NCBI RefSeq assembly: GCF_900101545.1
Contig: NZ_FMZU01000002.1
Span: 1 to 64,000, forward strand
Reading direction: 5' to 3'
DNA: 64,000 nt
Origin: Variovorax sp. CF079
GTDB lineage: Bacteria; Pseudomonadota; Gammaproteobacteria; Burkholderiales; Burkholderiaceae_C
The notes beneath the pieces are model-generated. The model was not told where the DNA came from, ran no database searches, and saw nothing but the letters and a program-made list of their open reading frames with translations. Position numbers and translations under genes: made by a program. Positions 27,669 to 36,164 of the stretch are shown in pieces; positions within the stretch are counted from its first letter, which is position 1, and each line of letters starts with the position of its first letter.

Positions 27669-28136
27669 ATGGAACAGTTCGATCAAGCGAAGGTCGTCTC
27701 CGTGCTCAACCGGCTACTTGAAGCCGAGCTGGCCGGCGTGGTGCGCTACACGCACTACTCCTTCTTAGTGTTCGGCTTCGGCCGCATTCCCATCGTCTCG
27801 TGGCTGCGCGAACAGGCCAACGAATCGCTGCTGCACGCGCAGCAGGTCGGCGAGTGGATCACCACGCTCGGCGACTACCCCTCGCTCGCGATCGGGCCAC
27901 TGCTCGATTCGCACCAACACGACATCGCCGCCATGCTGCGCGAATCGCTTGACACCGAGGCGCGCGCGCTGGCCCTGTACCGCGAGCTGCTGTCGCATGT
28001 GGAAGGCCGCTCGGTGGCGCTGGAGGAGTTCGCGCGGCAGATGATCCACGCCGAGGAGTTGCACGCCGCGGACGTCGACAAGATGCTGCGCAAGCCAGGC
28101 GACGTGGCGGCGTTCTCGTCGAAGCCGGTGCCCTGA
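27669..28136 (+). CDS. Bacterioferritin-like (ferritin-superfamily) protein
   Basis: A 155-residue four-helix-bundle protein. The ferroxidase ligand pattern is visible: Glu in LLEAELAGVVRYTHYS, the ExxH of NESLLHAQQ, Glu in LDTEARALALYREL and the final ExxH in MIHAEELHAADVDKML. The predicted role is iron storage or detoxification by oxidising Fe(II). Length is normal for the family. The ATG at 27669 begins MEQFDQAKVVSVLNRLLEAEL, a typical opening, with GGAAG upstream. No bacterioferritin-associated ferredoxin gene is adjacent. Confidence 0.88.
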   Translation: MEQFDQAKVVSVLNRLLEAELAGVVRYTHYSFLVFGFGRIPIVSWLREQANESLLHAQQVGEWITTLGDYPSLAIGPLLDSHQHDIAAMLRESLDTEARALALYRELLSHVEGRSVALEEFARQMIHAEELHAADVDKMLRKPGDVAAFSSKPVP

Positions 28137-28536
28137 GCGTTCTGCCGCCCGCAGTCGGCATCATGAATGGCGTACTGGCCCCGCGCCGGAGCCGAAGCAG
28201 GCGCGACCCTCCCCAGCGTTTCGGCCGGTGGACTGCCTTGCGAAACGCTTGGGCCATCCTGGCGTGTGCAAGAAGCTCATCCGTTCATCGAGCCCGAGTA
28301 TGTGGGTGACCGCATCGAGCGCATCCAGCACATGAAGGCAAGCATCATGGCGAGCACAGAGAAGGGTTCGCGGTGGCTATCTCAATGACAGCCTCCCGCT
28401 GCATATCGGATCCTCACCGCCGCACCCGCCCTTGTGCCGCGTGAGTCGCAAGTGCTATGACCCCCAACTCGACTCGCCACCCCAACTCAGGCATTCTTGC
28501 ACCTGTTCATTGGTCATTTCAGGTAGAAGACCAACC
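28137..28536. other. Intergenic, nothing recognised
   Basis: About 400 bases between bacterioferritin and the DUF3500 gene. No motif, hairpin with T-tract or repeat was recognised. Confidence 0.4.
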
Positions 28537-29595
28537 ATGCTGCTGCGCACTCTCTCCGCCTGGATGACCTGCTGGACCTTGCTCACCGTGGTGCCCCTTG
28601 CCGCCGCCGCAGCCGACACCGGCCGCGCGGCTCAGGCGATGACGGCCGCGGCGCGGGCGCTGTTGGAGGCGACGCCGGCGGGGCAGCAGCCAGAGCTGCT
28701 GCGGCCGTTCACGCTGGAGGCGCGCGGCGATTGGAACTACACGCCGCGTAGCCGGCCCGGCATTGCGTTCAAGACCATGGAGGATGCACAGCGCCAGGCA
28801 GCGCAGCAGTTGCTGGCCGCGGCCTTGTCGGAGCCGGGGCTGGTCAAGGTGCAGGCCATCATCGCCTTGGAGATCGCGCTGCGCGAGATCGAATCCTTCG
28901 GCCTCTCGCGCGATCCGGAGAACTACGCCATCGCGTTGTTCGGCACGCCGGACTCCACTTCGCCCTGGGGCTGGCGTATTGAAGGGCACCATCTCTCGCT
29001 GCACTTCACGCTGGCCGACGGCCAGGTAGTGGCCACGCTGCCGCAGTTTTTGGGTGCCAATCCGGCGCAGGTGCCGCGCGACATCGCCAACAAGGGCCCG
29101 CGCAAGGGCCAGCGCGCGCTGGGCGAGGAGGAAGACCGCGCCTTTGCGCTGCTGGCCGCGCTCTCGCCGGCGCAGCGCCAGCAGGCCATCTTCAGTGCCC
29201 GGCCGTTCGGTGACATCGTCACGCGCAATGCCGCCCAGCCGGACCCGTTGGCACCTGCGGGTGTGGCCTTCAGCGCCATGGACGCAGCGCAGCAAGCCTT
29301 GCTGCTGCGCATCATCGAGTCGCAGGCCTCGGTGGCCGAATCGTCGTTGGCGCAGCAACGACTGGAACGCGTGCGTGCGGGCGGCCTGGACGGCATCCGC
29401 TTCGGATGGGCCGGCGCCACCGAGCGCGGCCAGCCGCACTACTGGCGCGTCCAGGGCGCGCGCTTTTTGATCGAATGGGACAACTCGGGCGGCAACCACA
29501 TCCACAGCGTGTGGCGCGACTTCCAGGGTGACTGGGGGCGCGACGTGCTCGGCGAACACTACCGCCGCGCGCGTGCAAGCAGCCACCGGCACTGA
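28537..29595 (+). CDS. DUF3500 family secreted protein
   Basis: A 352-residue protein with a signal peptide (MLLRTLSAWMTCWTLLTVVP to AAAAADT). The body shows the DUF3500 pattern: WNYTPRSRPGIAFKTM, ALREIESFGLSRDPENYAIA, FGTPDSTSPWGWRIEGHHLS, PHYWRVQGARFLIEWDN and the C-terminal NHIHSVWRDFQGDWGRDVLG. The family has no established biochemical role. Export to the periplasm is predicted. It appears to be a single gene; the LysR debris begins 80 bases downstream. Confidence 0.85.
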   Translation: MLLRTLSAWMTCWTLLTVVPLAAAAADTGRAAQAMTAAARALLEATPAGQQPELLRPFTLEARGDWNYTPRSRPGIAFKTMEDAQRQAAQQLLAAALSEPGLVKVQAIIALEIALREIESFGLSRDPENYAIALFGTPDSTSPWGWRIEGHHLSLHFTLADGQVVATLPQFLGANPAQVPRDIANKGPRKGQRALGEEEDRAFALLAALSPAQRQQAIFSARPFGDIVTRNAAQPDPLAPAGVAFSAMDAAQQALLLRIIESQASVAESSLAQQRLERVRAGGLDGIRFGWAGATERGQPHYWRVQGARFLIEWDNSGGNHIHSVWRDFQGDWGRDVLGEHYRRARASSHRH

Positions 29596-29672
29596 ATGTC
29601 GCGTTCTGCCAAGGTTCACTTGGCTTGCCTTCGTTGGGCGCGGCTTGGCGGCAGCTGTGCTGAATCCACAAT

Positions 29673-30570
29673 TTGGGGCACATCCTGCGGCATTGCGCTA
29701 TGCCAGCGCGCAAGCTCAACACCACCCAGTCGGCCATCTCCAAGCGCGTGCAGGAGCTGGAGTCCTCGCTCGGCGCGCCGTTGTTCGACCGCGCCCAGCG
29801 GAATGCCAAGCTGTCGGAAAAGGGCGCCGAAGTGCTGCATCTGGCCAGCGGTTGCTCGAGCAGCACGATGCCGCAGTCGAGCAACTGAGCAATCCGGCCG
29901 TCATCTCGCGCCGCGTACGCATCGGCGTCACCGAACTGACGGCCATCACCTGGCTGCCTCGCTTCGTCCAGCTGCTTCGCAAGAACTACCCGAAGGTCTT
30001 GATCGAACCCGACGTGGATGCGAGCGCGAGCCTGCGCGACAGGCTGCTGGCCGACGAGATGGATCTCATCATCGTTCCCGAGGCGGTGGCACAGCCCCGA
30101 CTGTCAAAGTTGCATCTGGGCACGGTGCAGGTCGTCTGGATGTGCAAGCCCGGCCTCCTGCCAAGCTCGCGACTGGTGACGCAGGACGAGCTGGCTGCCA
30201 CCACCACGATCCTTACACAGGGGCGGAACGTCCGGCACCGCGATCCTCTTCGAACCCTGGCTGCGCCCATTGGCCCTCGCGCAGGCGAGGACCATCAACA
30301 GCAACAACATGCTCGCACTCATCGGATTCACGGTGGCAGGCATCGGCGTCAGCTACCTGCCGCGCGCCTGTCTGAAGCCTCTCATCGATCGACGTGCGCT
30401 GGCGGTTCTGAAGACATCGCCCGCCTTGCCCCTGGTGAACTACGTGGCGCTGTACCGAAGCGGCGGCCAGAGCTCGTTGATGTCGTCGATTGCCGAGCTG
30501 GCGCAGGAGGTCTGCGACTTCTCGAATCTGTTTCAAACCAGCGCGTTCGACGCGAAGTCGAATGATCTCG
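29673..30570 (+). pseudogene. LysR-family regulator, two frameshifts
   Basis: The HTH (KLNTTQSAISKRVQELESSL) is in one frame, but the usual first 25 residues are missing. The frame changes near 29848, where LHLA should run into RLLEQHDAAVEQLS. The substrate domain continues in a second frame (RIGVTELTAITWLPRFVQLL to LVTQDELAATT). Near 30225 it returns to the first frame (SGTAILFEPWLRPLALAQAR, IGFTVAGIGVSYLP). The product would be a normal LysR protein if the two indels were repaired. Decayed gene. Confidence 0.85.
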
Positions 30571-30699
30571 GCAGCGCGCTGTTCGGGGGCCTCGGGGTTC
30601 CACAGACTCGCGGGCGAACCGGAGTTCCATGACCGCCGGGCGGCAACAGACCCCTTATCCTCCTTCAACCTCCATCTGAACTTCCGCTCCACAGCGGGA

Positions 30700-30881
30700 G
30701 CGCGTTGCTTGCAAAATGCGGAACTCCTTCTGCGCCACATCACCCAAGCGATCCACCAGGGCCACGTTCCTCGGAAAGTCTCTGGTGAAAACCGAGGGTA
30801 CTTCCGGCGCACATCGTTCGGCTCCAGCTGGTCGAGGCTGCGGACCTTGCCGGACAGCATGCCGCGCGCGAGCGGAGTCGA
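30700..30881 (-). pseudogene. Aldo/keto reductase C-terminal fragment
   Basis: The minus strand carries STPLARGMLSGKVRSLDQLE followed by NDVRRKYPRFSPETF, a stretch typical of aldo/keto reductases of the YghZ/Tas type. After a frame change near 30773 it continues as RNVALVDRLGDVAQ. The rest of the gene is absent. It abuts, head to head, the start of the second LysR fragment at about 30880, so this is a rearrangement junction. Confidence 0.7.
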
Positions 30882-31284
30882 GCGCTGCGATGTCGGCTTC
30901 GTAATTCTTCCAATGAGCCACTCGAGCACGCACGGCGAGCGGCCGATCTCGACTCGAATGGTCTGCGTGATGCCGAGCGATCACCCGCTCGCGAAACGAA
31001 AGCGGATCCGGCCGGCGGACCTGGCAGGCGAGTGATTCGTCTCGCAACCATATCCGCTCGAGTCGCGGTTGCATATCGACGCGCTCTTCGCTTCCTACGG
31101 CATCGAACGCAGGCTGCAGGTCGAAACGCAGGTGTCGGTCGGCGTCTGCGCCATGGTGGCCACCGGCCTCGGCGTGTCGCTGGTCGATCCCATCACCGCT
31201 CTGGAGCATCGCGGCGGGGGCCTGACCTTCCTGCCGTTCGAACCCGGCATGGTCATGGACCATGGGAGCGGGAGAAGCGAATAG
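30877..31284 (+). pseudogene. LysR effector-domain fragment with in-frame stop
   Basis: One frame encodes GVERCDVGFVILPMSHSS and RMVCVMPSDHPLAKRKRIRP, reaches DLAGE, then a TGA at 31033-31035, and continues in the same frame as SRLHIDALFASYGIERRLQV and MVATGLGVSLVDPITALE. This is the second half of a LysR effector domain interrupted by a nonsense codon. The HTH part is missing. Confidence 0.8.
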
Positions 31285-31326
31285 GCCGCTGCTTCATACT
31301 GTGACTCCAACTGCAGGAGGCACGAC

Positions 31327-31533
31327 ATGGCGGACACGAGCTTCGAACACCACGGGCACCAGGTCGAGATCAAAGTCTGGCAAACTGAATCGCGTTGGGG
31401 GTGGTCGTTCCAGATCGATGATCGGTTGCCGGTTGAGAATGTTCAAACCGGTACGCACTCGGAGGAACAGGCGCTCATCGAGGCCAGGCACGAGGCAATC
31501 GCGGCGATCAAGGCGCTTGACGCAGCACCCTAG
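31327..31533 (+). CDS. Small hypothetical protein
   Basis: A 68-residue soluble protein beginning MADTSFEHHGHQVEIKVWQT, with a consensus ribosome binding site (CAGGAGG, 6 bases before the ATG). The pattern of a short beta-rich half (IKVWQTESRWGWSFQIDD) and a helical end (EEQALIEARHEAIAAIKALD) resembles many small Burkholderiales proteins of unknown function. It follows the LysR debris by 40 bases. Confidence 0.65.
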   Translation: MADTSFEHHGHQVEIKVWQTESRWGWSFQIDDRLPVENVQTGTHSEEQALIEARHEAIAAIKALDAAP

Positions 31534-31781
31534 TCTGGCGAAGGGGATGGGGCGTTGCTTCATTTCACGCTGGCTTGTGTCAGCGCATGCGTTGGAACGG
31601 ACGTGGAGTCGATGCACCCAAGGCGGCAACGCGCTGGAACTTCGCGCAAGGCGGCAATCGCTATCTTTTCGAGAGCGCCATGGCGGATCAGAATGGGCTG
31701 ACCCTAGCGACGCCTTGGGCGCGCGCCCCATGTCGGCGTCTTTCTCAAACCCGTGAACTGCGACGCATTCGAAGGAGACTC

Positions 31782-32252
31782 ATGAAGAAGATCCTCCTGC
31801 TCATTGTTTCGCACGCTCTCGTGGCCGCTACGGGCTTCGGCGCGGGTATCTATGCCTTACCCATTCTCACGGCGCCGCCCGGGCCCGCGCAGGCCGAAGT
31901 CACGGCATTGGCCGCGCAAGCGCAGTTCACCGGCCGGTTCAGGCGCGACCTGACAGACAGCGATGCCCTGCACTGGGGTGAGGGCACGGTGGCGGTGAGC
32001 CGCAGCGCGGTATCGTTGCAAGGCAAGATCGCGCCCGGGCCTGACTACAAGCTCTATCTCGCTCCGGAGTTCGTTCAGACCGAAGCCGACTTCCTGCGGC
32101 TGAAGCCGAAGATGCTGCGCGTAGGCGATGTGAAAACCTTCGAGAACTTCATCGTGCCGATGCCGGCATCTGCCGATCCGACGGCCTACAACACAGTCAT
32201 CGTCTGGTGCGAATCGTTCGGCCAGTTCATCACTGCGGCCCAGTACCGATGA
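31782..32252 (+). CDS. DM13-domain protein, membrane-anchored
   Basis: A 156-residue protein with an N-terminal membrane/signal segment (MKKILLLIVSHALVAATGFG) and a DM13 domain (residues about 45-155): AQFTGRFRRDLTDSDALHWG, GEGTVAVSRSAVSLQGKIAPG, KLYLAPEFVQTEADFL and the conserved Cys in VIVWCESFGQFITAAQY. DM13 domains are proposed redox or cytochrome-associated modules. The ribosome binding site AGGAGA supports this start. Exposure on the periplasmic side is inferred. Confidence 0.85.
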   Translation: MKKILLLIVSHALVAATGFGAGIYALPILTAPPGPAQAEVTALAAQAQFTGRFRRDLTDSDALHWGEGTVAVSRSAVSLQGKIAPGPDYKLYLAPEFVQTEADFLRLKPKMLRVGDVKTFENFIVPMPASADPTAYNTVIVWCESFGQFITAAQYR

Positions 32253-32447
32253 CGCGGATGCGCCAACGCGAGAGAGTGGCGTGAAGGCCGCCTGTCTGAA
32301 AGTCCGACGAATCCGTCGCCGCTGCATGCATGGACACCGTAAGCGTCGTGGCGCCGGGTCTTTCGCCAACAGGCTCTCCAGCACATCGACGTGCGGCGGT
32401 CTCGAGTTCATGACGCTGCGTAATGCGGTGTTGGCGCCGTCATTCGC
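32253..32447. other. Intergenic, nothing recognised
   Basis: No supported gene; the first part of a roughly 700-base stretch that further on holds transporter debris and a hairpin. Confidence 0.35.
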
Positions 32448-32640
32448 TTGCGCGGCCGGGCGCTGCAGGCGACCGGCGTGGGCTTCGCGCTGGCAGTATC
32501 CGTTGCGGCCCTGGTGGGACCGGCGCAGGTAGCGGGGCGCGTGCTGGAGTTCAGCGTGTTGCAGCGTTTCCATGCGCTGCTGTCGGCGCGGTTGGCCGCG
32601 ATCGCGCATTCCATTGGCGCTGCGGCATGCTGCTGTCCCG
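32448..32640 (+). pseudogene. MFS transporter fragment
   Basis: RALQATGVGFALAVSVAALV and the following GPAQVAGRVLEF resemble a transmembrane pair from major facilitator proteins. Only about 60 residues can be read and both flanks are unrelated. Decayed remnant; the family call is tentative. Confidence 0.45.
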
Positions 32641-32675
32641 GTCGAACCCAAGCGGGAGGACTTGGCCGAACCAAG

Positions 32676-32695
32676 GCGTCTCACCCTTGAGACGC
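32676..32695. terminator. Hairpin GCGTCTCA-CCCT-TGAGACGC
   Basis: A perfect 8-bp stem with a four-base loop in otherwise non-coding sequence. No T-tract follows, so terminator function is uncertain. Confidence 0.35.
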
Positions 32696-32958
32696 GCCTG
32701 CGCGCTCCCACAAGAAGGGGGATCGATGATGAGCGGCTTCTGAGCTGGCGCCGGGGGTGCTCAGCCAGCGCTGACATGCTTGGCCTGGCATTTCCGCTTC
32801 AATTTCAGCGGACGATCGAAAAAGGCCGCGGTCGTTTCGGGTCGGGGCAAGAGCCCTGTTGATTGGCGTTTTTTTTCGGGCTCCCGCTGCTCTGACCCAC
32901 TGCCTACGGTGAACTGGGCGGTGATATTTGACGCCCGATCATTCTCAAAGGATCTCAG

Positions 32959-33358
32959 ATGAAACTGCAGCAACGGTCCATTGCACCTGCTCTCATTGCC
33001 CTTGTCCTTGGCGCCAGCATCGCGCCCTCGATCTACGCAGCCGGGGGCGGAGGTGGAGGCGGGGGTGGCGCCGGCGGCGGGGCCGGCGGCGGTGGAGGCT
33101 CTGGCGGGGGCGCATCTGGCGGCGGGTCTGGAGCGGCCTCGGCCTCCGGAAGCGGCCCCGGCAACTCATCGACCTCCAATGCGAGTGCCACCGGATCAGC
33201 CAACGCGGCGACACCGGCCACGCCCGCCACCCCCAGCGACCCCGGCGACTCCTGCGACTCCTGCGACTCCTGCGACGGCAACTTCCCCAGCTGCACCCGC
33301 CACCCCTGCGACACCGGCAACGCCGGCAACCCCCTCAGCTGCATCAACGAAGAAATAG
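32959..33358 (+). pseudogene. Gly-rich secreted protein with frame slip in Ala-Thr-Pro repeats
   Basis: A signal peptide (MKLQQRSIAPALIALVLGAS, then IAPSIYA) leads into a long glycine/serine/alanine run. A first ATPATPATP block follows in the starting frame. At about 33233-33240 (run of Cs) the repeat moves to the +1 neighbour frame, where a further block of Ala-Thr-Pro units continues and ends SAASTKK with a TAG at 33356-33358. Staying in the first frame gives a Cys/Asp-rich tail (SCDSCDSCDG) to 33531, which looks unnatural. The likely native product is a small Gly-rich, Pro-rich exported protein. Either a recent indel or slippage-type variation is possible. Confidence 0.6.
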
Positions 33359-33469
33359 CTGCGGCGCACCCGCAAAGACAGCCGTTGGCGCGATGCAAGG
33401 CGGATCGGCGGAAATGGGCGCCAGGCCCGCACAAGGCGCTTCGCAGGGTAGGGCAGGGCAGCGTCGAGA

Positions 33470-33496
33470 AAAAGGCCCGCGCGAGGCGGGCTTTGA
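33470..33496 (-). terminator. Rho-independent terminator of the S8 peptidase gene
   Basis: On the minus strand AAAGCCCGC and GCGGGC form a GC-rich stem with loop CTCGC, followed by CCTTTTTC. It lies about 50 bases after the peptidase stop codon. The symmetric A/T flanks may let it work in both directions. Confidence 0.7.
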
Positions 33497-33547
33497 AGGG
33501 GGATAGTGGAACGGCGTGGTTCGGGCCGTAGCCGGGATTCGCGAACT

Positions 33548-35734
33548 TTAGCGTCGACCCAGGACAACCTGTGACGCCTCGGCGAATCGATCGATGACGA
33601 AGTCGATTCCGCGCACCTCCCATGCCACACCGAACCACACGTTGTCGGTCCCCGACCAGCGCCGAATTCGGATTTCGTAGGTCTCGCCACGTCGCGCCGC
33701 GAACTCGGCGATCTCATAGCTGTTGTCCCACGTATCGCTCGAGGCCACCGTCGCGCCGGTTGAATCCCGCACGTGCAGATCAAGGTCGACCGCCAGGACC
33801 GATGCGATCGGCAATTTGATGCCAAGGATGCTGAGCATCGTGATCTTCGAATCCCATGCCAGTGCGACCTTGACGGTGGGCGACAGCAGCACGCGGGGCA
33901 CGCTGATGCGGTAAACATAGGTCAGGAAGCCGTCGGCGCCGACATCAGCCGACACGACCGTGCCGACGTCAAAGCCGCGGCGCGCCGGCGTATTGTTGCG
34001 GCCGCGGCGGGCGCGAGCGATCTGCACAGCGGCGTTCGTGTCGATGGCTCCGGCGCCGTCGGACGCGTCGACGCCAGCCACCACATCGTTTCGCCACGTG
34101 CTCCCGGCCGGGTTGCGCCAGGCGGCGGCCATCATGATGGCGCGGCAGCCTTCGGGCCACGAGCGCAGGGTCGCGTTCGCTTGCTGAATCAGTGCCACGC
34201 CGCCGGCCACGGCCGGGGCTGCCATGCTCGTGCCGCCGAGGGTCAGCTCTACGGCAGTGACACCGGTGCCGTTGGCGGCGATCTCGGGCAACTCGCGGTC
34301 ACCGTGCGAAGAACCGGGGTTGCGGAACACCGAATCCGAGGCCATTCCGCCGGCCGCGTCGTTGTGGTTACCCACGGCCAGGCGGTTGAAGCCTTTGTGG
34401 TTGACGAACTCGGTGTCCGCGCCGTTGCCAGCCGCTTCGCAAATGGTCGGATAGGGCCAGTGGAGCGCCAGATGGTCCTTGTAGACGTCATCGAACGACA
34501 GGCCGGCAGAAGTCTGCTCGTCGGGACGATGGAAGCTCTGGCTGATCACCGTGCACTCGCGGTCCTGCACTGCCCAGCGGAGCGCGTCAATGTCGCGGCT
34601 GTTGGCGGAATGCAGGTTGCAGTCGGGTGCGTGGCCATGGGGCGCGTTGCGCTCGACGTTCTTGATGATGCCGTGTGTATGTCGCGAATGCTGGCTCGTC
34701 GCCGGGCTGCTGTCGAATTGATCGGTGATATCCAGGAGGCTGGTGTCGTCGGGGCCCAGCTCGTAGACGGCCACGTTGATGCCGGTGCCGGTGAAGCCCA
34801 AGGCATGCGCATCGTCGGCGTTGGCGATGCCTATGGAAGTACCGAGGTCATCAATACCTTCTGTCTGGTGCAGGAACACCGCGGCCACCTCGGGCAAAGT
34901 AGCGAGCTCGGCCACGCGGTCGGCGGCGACGGTACCGAAGACCACCGGCGCAGCGCTGTCGATGCGGTCTATCTTCATGCCTTGTCGCTCCGCTACCTTC
35001 GTGAAGCGGGCAGCCGCAGCCTGCCCTTCCTCTAGTGCCTTGGCCTCTGCAGGGAGGCGGCGGCGGACCACGCCCCGCGCTGGCTTGTCCGGAAGTTCGG
35101 CCTCCGGACTGTCCAGCCAAACCGCCACGGGTACTTTGCGTGCTGGCTGAGCCTCGATGCGCGCGTGCAGTGCGGGGTGCAGCTTGCCGTAGACCTTGTG
35201 CTGACGCCGTGCAAGCTCGGCAAACTCGCGGTCGATGTCGATGCGCTTGCCTTGTGCATCGAAGGCCAGTTGCGCGGGCTTGCGCGACTTGCGGTCCTCG
35301 GACTTGAAGACTTCGACCATGCCCGCCGCACAGGGGCCGATCAGTGGGCTGCGGCTGACCTTGAGATCGTCAAAGCGCAGACGTACCGCATGGCGGATCA
35401 CGGTGTCGCGCGGCAGCGGGGCGCTTGTGTCGACCACGACAAATGGGATCTCGGAGTCCGGCAAGCTCTTGCCTGAGCGTTTGGACCACAGTTCCTCCAC
35501 CCGCAGCATGTGCGAGCCTGGCGTGAGTGTCGACGTGTCGATCGCTGCACCGCGGCCGTCGGCCTGCGCTTTGACGTTGACACGTTGGCCTGCTACCGCG
35601 ATGCCGCGCCAAGCCTCGGGCGAGACTGCAGCGTCAGCGCTAATCACGATCGCTCGTCCGCGCGGCACCACCTCGCCAGCTTGAAGTTCGACGGCATAGC
35701 CGGGTCTGCGATTGACCGTGTCAGTCTTGGACAT
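33548..35734 (-). CDS. Subtilisin-like (S8) serine peptidase, unusual
   Basis: A 728-residue S8-family peptidase. The catalytic Ser503 is in GGTSMAAPAVAGG, the oxyanion Asn437 in AAGNG, and His349 in the HSRHTHGI block. The strand that normally carries the catalytic Asp (VAVxDxG) reads NVAVYELGPDD, so Glu325 occupies that place. The first 290 residues are an N-terminal region without a signal peptide, ending in an inhibitor-I9-like part (APVVFGTVAADRVAELATLP). After the catalytic domain comes a beta-rich domain (KVALAWDSKI to VWFGVAWEVRG) of P-domain type. The ATG 35734 has AAAGGG before it. The location is unclear; cytoplasmic or non-classically exported. Confidence 0.85.
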   Translation of the reverse strand: MSKTDTVNRRPGYAVELQAGEVVPRGRAIVISADAAVSPEAWRGIAVAGQRVNVKAQADGRGAAIDTSTLTPGSHMLRVEELWSKRSGKSLPDSEIPFVVVDTSAPLPRDTVIRHAVRLRFDDLKVSRSPLIGPCAAGMVEVFKSEDRKSRKPAQLAFDAQGKRIDIDREFAELARRQHKVYGKLHPALHARIEAQPARKVPVAVWLDSPEAELPDKPARGVVRRRLPAEAKALEEGQAAAARFTKVAERQGMKIDRIDSAAPVVFGTVAADRVAELATLPEVAAVFLHQTEGIDDLGTSIGIANADDAHALGFTGTGINVAVYELGPDDTSLLDITDQFDSSPATSQHSRHTHGIIKNVERNAPHGHAPDCNLHSANSRDIDALRWAVQDRECTVISQSFHRPDEQTSAGLSFDDVYKDHLALHWPYPTICEAAGNGADTEFVNHKGFNRLAVGNHNDAAGGMASDSVFRNPGSSHGDRELPEIAANGTGVTAVELTLGGTSMAAPAVAGGVALIQQANATLRSWPEGCRAIMMAAAWRNPAGSTWRNDVVAGVDASDGAGAIDTNAAVQIARARRGRNNTPARRGFDVGTVVSADVGADGFLTYVYRISVPRVLLSPTVKVALAWDSKITMLSILGIKLPIASVLAVDLDLHVRDSTGATVASSDTWDNSYEIAEFAARRGETYEIRIRRWSGTDNVWFGVAWEVRGIDFVIDRFAEASQVVLGRR

Positions 35735-36164
35735 GGGATCCCTTTCGAGAATGCGGACCGGCGCATCGTACATAGGGGTCGGTGATCTCGACATCCCCAG
35801 TAAGCAATAGACCGTGACCTATGCATGTCGAACAAGTTGGCGGAGCCCGCCCAGCGGCAGAAGGTCGGAGGGAGCCGTCCTGATGAGCGACTCTGTGAAA
35901 GTTTGGAATAGGTATGCAGCGAGGTTGGGGGAGACTCCTTGATGGTCGCCTATTGACCTCTGGCTGCAGCCCCGGTCGCGCATCTCCGGAGTGACTTCGA
36001 ACAATCGGGTAAGAAATTCAGACGGGCTTGCGCTGGCCTCGTGCGCGCCAACCGCCGGCTTCAGCAAGCCCTGGGGTTCCATAGGGATGTGGCTGCTGAT
36101 CCGGATCTCGGCGAGTTCGCGTGCTGAATCGGTGGACCTTAAGACTGCATCCGGCGGGAGTACG
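35735..36164. other. Divergent intergenic region
   Basis: About 430 bases between the S8 peptidase and the sulfatase-like gene. A minus-strand frame ending at 35819 has protein-like composition (QGLLKPAVGAHEASASPSEF) but no ribosome binding site and no family, so it is not called. No operator was recognised. Confidence 0.35.

Noticed and set aside
33240..33280. GACTCCTGC repeats considered as a CRISPR-like or minisatellite array
   Set aside because: They are nine-base codon repeats inside a coding sequence, without spacers.
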